Shown piece by piece: positions 5,933-7,612 of a stretch of DNA of 7,612 bases (positions are counted from its first letter, which is position 1; every line of letters begins with the position of its first letter). The stretch covers positions 1 through 7,612 of the forward strand of contig CABVAD010000054.1 in assembly GCA_902496265.1 (NCBI GenBank), given 5' to 3'. The notes below the pieces were generated by a model, which had not been told where the DNA came from, ran no database searches, and saw only the letters and a program-made list of their open reading frames with translations. The DNA is from an uncultured Oscillospiraceae bacterium (lineage in GTDB: Bacteria; Bacillota; Clostridia; Oscillospirales; Acutalibacteraceae). The position numbers and the translations under genes are program-made.

Positions 5933-7594
5933 ATAACCCACAATATCGGTAAGGGTTTTAAGCTGAAATTCATTGCCGCCGATAAATTCGGGCAAAAAAT
6001 TGGTAAGGCGTATTTCTATGCAGTCGCCCGCATTAACGCGTATGACTAACGGCTCGGGGCGGATTTTGCCCGATTCCACCTTTCTTAAATAATTATCCAG
6101 CGTGCCCTCCTTTTCAATCTCCTCCTTTAAAACGAAGAAGCGTCCCTGCGGGTCGTGCCAGCCGTAGCGGTTGTAAATAAGCTTTGCCTGTACCGCCGCG
6201 ATTTCAAAAACCTTGATATTTTTATCCGTACAGCAGGGACAGGTGTCGGTGTATAAAGCACCGGGAGCAAAGTTATTTACGAAATTCGCCCTCTCGGTCG
6301 GTGTCGGATTTATTTTGTTTTCTCCGTCTTCGGTAAGGATTCCGAGGGGCGGCTGTAACGGTTCTTCACCGAAGCGCCCCTTAATAAAGTTGGGATAACC
6401 GGGGTGCAGTCTGTCCTTTTTCGGCGGGAGCGGACGGTCGCGAAGGGGCATAAGCGCCTTAATGGGCGTTCCGTCGGGATAATGTCCGCCGCCGTCTTCC
6501 AAGCGGTCGAAGACACGCCAGAGAGTCCACATTCCCTCGTGAAAATGGGGATAGAGGTGGCAATGAAAAATCGCGTCGCCTATCATTCCGTTAAGACTGC
6601 CCGCGCCGTATAAAATATCCAGCGTGTAACATTCCTGGGGATTTATTGAGATTGAATCGATAATCGTGGATTTGGGGTCGTCAGGTTCAAGCCGCCATTG
6701 GTGGTTGTGAAGATGAAAAACGTGGGTTTCCTTGACTCCGCCGTGTATTAACCGTATTTTCGAGGGGTCGCCCACATATGCCCTTAAAATCGGAGGGGCG
6801 GGGTCGCCGTAGGCCCAGGAGCTCATTGAAATATCCTCCGCCGTGTCTGAATGCTCGGCGTGATGGTCAAGGGGCAGACGGTTACGCATAGGCTCCGAAC
6901 GATAGCTTATCGCCGTTGTCCCGTTAGGCAGTCCCGTGTGCGGGTCGACAGGCGGTTTGCCCTCCTTGTTCTTAATTTCAAGCTCATCGTGAAAGAAAAC
7001 AACGTATTCGCGGAAGGCGGGCTTTGCGGGGTGGTAAATATCCGCAAACAGACCGCTTTCTATCGGCTTTCCCGTCACGGGGTCAAGCCACGAAGAACCC
7101 GCCGCCTCAACTATGATAGCGCCGAACAGACCGTGTACGTTAGTACCCTGCTCGTTGCTTCTGGTGTCCGCCATATCCGAAAACAGATAAACCCCCTCTT
7201 TATCCGCATACCAGACATAGCAAATAAAGCGGTCGGTTGTGGTGTCGGGATTATAGCCTACGTTTGCGCCGTCTGAGTTCAGCACATTATAGGAAAGTCC
7301 CTCGACGTGTATAGATGCCCGTCTGCCGAGCTTATTTTCAAAATTGATTTGAACCGTATCGCCGACATTCGCCCTGATAACTAAAGGCTGAACCTCCTCG
7401 CATGGCTGAGGTACGGGCAGTTCAAATAATTCCCTTGCTTTTTTCTGTATTCTCTTAGAATCCTTTTTTAATACATACATCATTCCGTTCGGATCGTGGT
7501 CTCCGTACTTATTATAAACAATAGGCAATGAAATTGCCTCAATATCAAAAATCCGAACCTGTCCCGTGTTCGGATAATCGGTTAATTCTAACAT
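5876..7594 (-). CDS. Multicopper oxidase, N-terminal open part (domains 1, 2 and first half of 3)
   Basis: This is the 572-residue part translated without frameshifting; it stops at TGA 5876-5878. Domain 1 (about 12-165) keeps the fold signature (VYNKYGDHDP; NVHGLFGAIIVE at 152-163) but has IHVEG and YADKEG where copper-binding HxH and HDH would be. Domain 2 (about 166-365) carries the complete type 1 copper set H291, C345, H350 and M355 and the trinuclear ligands H294, H296, H344 and H346. A proline-rich linker (about 366-456) includes CPCC at 452-455. Domain 3 starts at about 457 and reaches the first trinuclear pair, H555 and H557, before the frame breaks 15 residues later. Alone, this product could fill the type 1 site but not the trinuclear cluster, so it should not reduce O2 as a normal oxidase. 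It begins with MLELTDYPNT and has no hydrophobic signal segment. The ribosome site AAGGAG supports the start. Confidence 0.85.
   Translation of the reverse strand: MLELTDYPNTGQVRIFDIEAISLPIVYNKYGDHDPNGMMYVLKKDSKRIQKKARELFELPVPQPCEEVQPLVIRANVGDTVQINFENKLGRRASIHVEGLSYNVLNSDGANVGYNPDTTTDRFICYVWYADKEGVYLFSDMADTRSNEQGTNVHGLFGAIIVEAAGSSWLDPVTGKPIESGLFADIYHPAKPAFREYVVFFHDELEIKNKEGKPPVDPHTGLPNGTTAISYRSEPMRNRLPLDHHAEHSDTAEDISMSSWAYGDPAPPILRAYVGDPSKIRLIHGGVKETHVFHLHNHQWRLEPDDPKSTIIDSISINPQECYTLDILYGAGSLNGMIGDAIFHCHLYPHFHEGMWTLWRVFDRLEDGGGHYPDGTPIKALMPLRDRPLPPKKDRLHPGYPNFIKGRFGEEPLQPPLGILTEDGENKINPTPTERANFVNNFAPGALYTDTCPCCTDKNIKVFEIAAVQAKLIYNRYGWHDPQGRFFVLKEEIEKEGTLDNYLRKVESGKIRPEPLVIRVNAGDCIEIRLTNFLPEFIGGNEFQLKTLTDIVGYHIHLVKFDTIVSDGAANG
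6530..6724 (-). other. Domain 2 copper-ligand region: HxxHxH and HCHxxxHxxxxM
   Basis: This stretch codes for HVFHLH (residues 291-296) and HCHLYPHFHEGM (344-355). In laccases these are the C-terminal motifs: H291, C345, H350 and axial M355 would hold the type 1 copper; H294, H296, H344 and H346 would hold part of the trinuclear cluster. It is the only complete type 1 site in the protein. A methionine axial ligand usually means a lower-potential type 1 copper than a leucine or phenylalanine there (known of the family). Confidence 0.85.
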
Positions 7595-7600
7595 ATTAAT

Positions 7601-7606
7601 CTCCTT
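7601..7606 (-). promoter_or_regulatory. Ribosome binding site of the multicopper oxidase
   Basis: AAGGAG on the minus strand lies 6 bases before the ATG at 7592-7594 and supports that start. Only 18 bases upstream of the gene are in the window, so no promoter can be judged. Confidence 0.8.
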
Positions 7607-7612
7607 TTTCTT

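Larger units (their letters stand above)
3910..7594 (-). pseudogene. Large six-domain multicopper oxidase (MnxG-like), interrupted by two -1 frameshifts
   Basis: Multicopper oxidases oxidise a substrate at a type 1 copper and reduce O2 to water at a trinuclear cluster. Reading from ATG 7594 to TAG 3910-3912 and restoring one base at each of two lesions (5876-5878 and 5631-5633) gives 1228 residues with no other break. The protein is three tandem two-domain units; each odd domain opens with YNxYG-x-HDPxG (near residues 27-37, 474-484 and 853-863). Domain 2 has the type 1 and half trinuclear ligands: HVFHLHNHQW 291-300 and HCHLYPHFHEGM 344-355. Domain 3 has the other half: HIH 555-557 and HDH 601-603 (restored numbering). 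Domains 1, 4, 5 and 6 are degenerate. Size and layout resemble MnxG manganese oxidases; Fe(II), Cu(I) or an organic substrate are equally open. There is no signal peptide. Frameshifts may be real decay or homopolymer sequencing error. Confidence 0.9.

Noticed and set aside
6851..7276. 141-codon plus-strand open frame across the oxidase
   Set aside because: It lies wholly antisense to conserved domain 1-2 coding sequence, has no recognisable domain and no good ribosome site; it is a shadow.

Overview
The window looks like chromosome of an anaerobic Firmicute of the Clostridia, perhaps Oscillospiraceae-like. This is inferred from gene content and style: a clostridial-type ThyX, a DJ-1/PfpI protein, MltG next to a U32 'peptidase', strong AAGGAG ribosome sites, mid-range GC with many TTA leucine codons, and closely packed genes. 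No taxonomic marker gene is present, so the assignment is tentative.

Left part (1-3794, plus strand): four tightly spaced genes that look like one operon. An extended -10 promoter element (13-21) precedes thyX (thymidylate synthesis). It is followed after 12 bases by a DJ-1/PfpI glutamine-amidotransferase-fold protein, after 10 bases by mltG (membrane endolytic transglycosylase), and with an 11-base overlap by a U32-family protein. The U32 protein carries a four-cysteine pattern like that of iron-sulfur RNA- and quinone-hydroxylating members. The mltG/U32 pairing resembles the yrrL-yrrM-yrrN-yrrO cluster of Bacillus, with yrrM and yrrN absent. A strong hairpin (3809-3839) ends this operon and probably also terminates the converging gene.

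Right part (3910-7594, minus strand): one very large multicopper oxidase gene, broken by two single-base frameshifts. Reading through both lesions gives exactly 1228 codons plus a stop and a continuous protein of six cupredoxin-like domains, built as three tandem two-domain units. This size and layout recall MnxG-type (manganese-oxidising) multicopper oxidases. The copper motifs normally found at the C-terminal end of a laccase (HxxHxH and HCHxxxHxxxxM) lie in domain 2. The motifs normally found at the N-terminal end (HxH and HDH) follow in domain 3. The expected trinuclear centre would therefore sit at the domain 2/3 interface, while domains 1, 4, 5 and 6 have lost most ligands. The first frameshift falls between the two domain-3 motifs, so no single unshifted product carries a full active site. 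Either this is a decaying gene or the two lesions are homopolymer sequencing errors. No signal peptide is visible.

There is no RNA gene, mobile element or CRISPR array that I can support. No stretch longer than about 115 bases lacks a gene.
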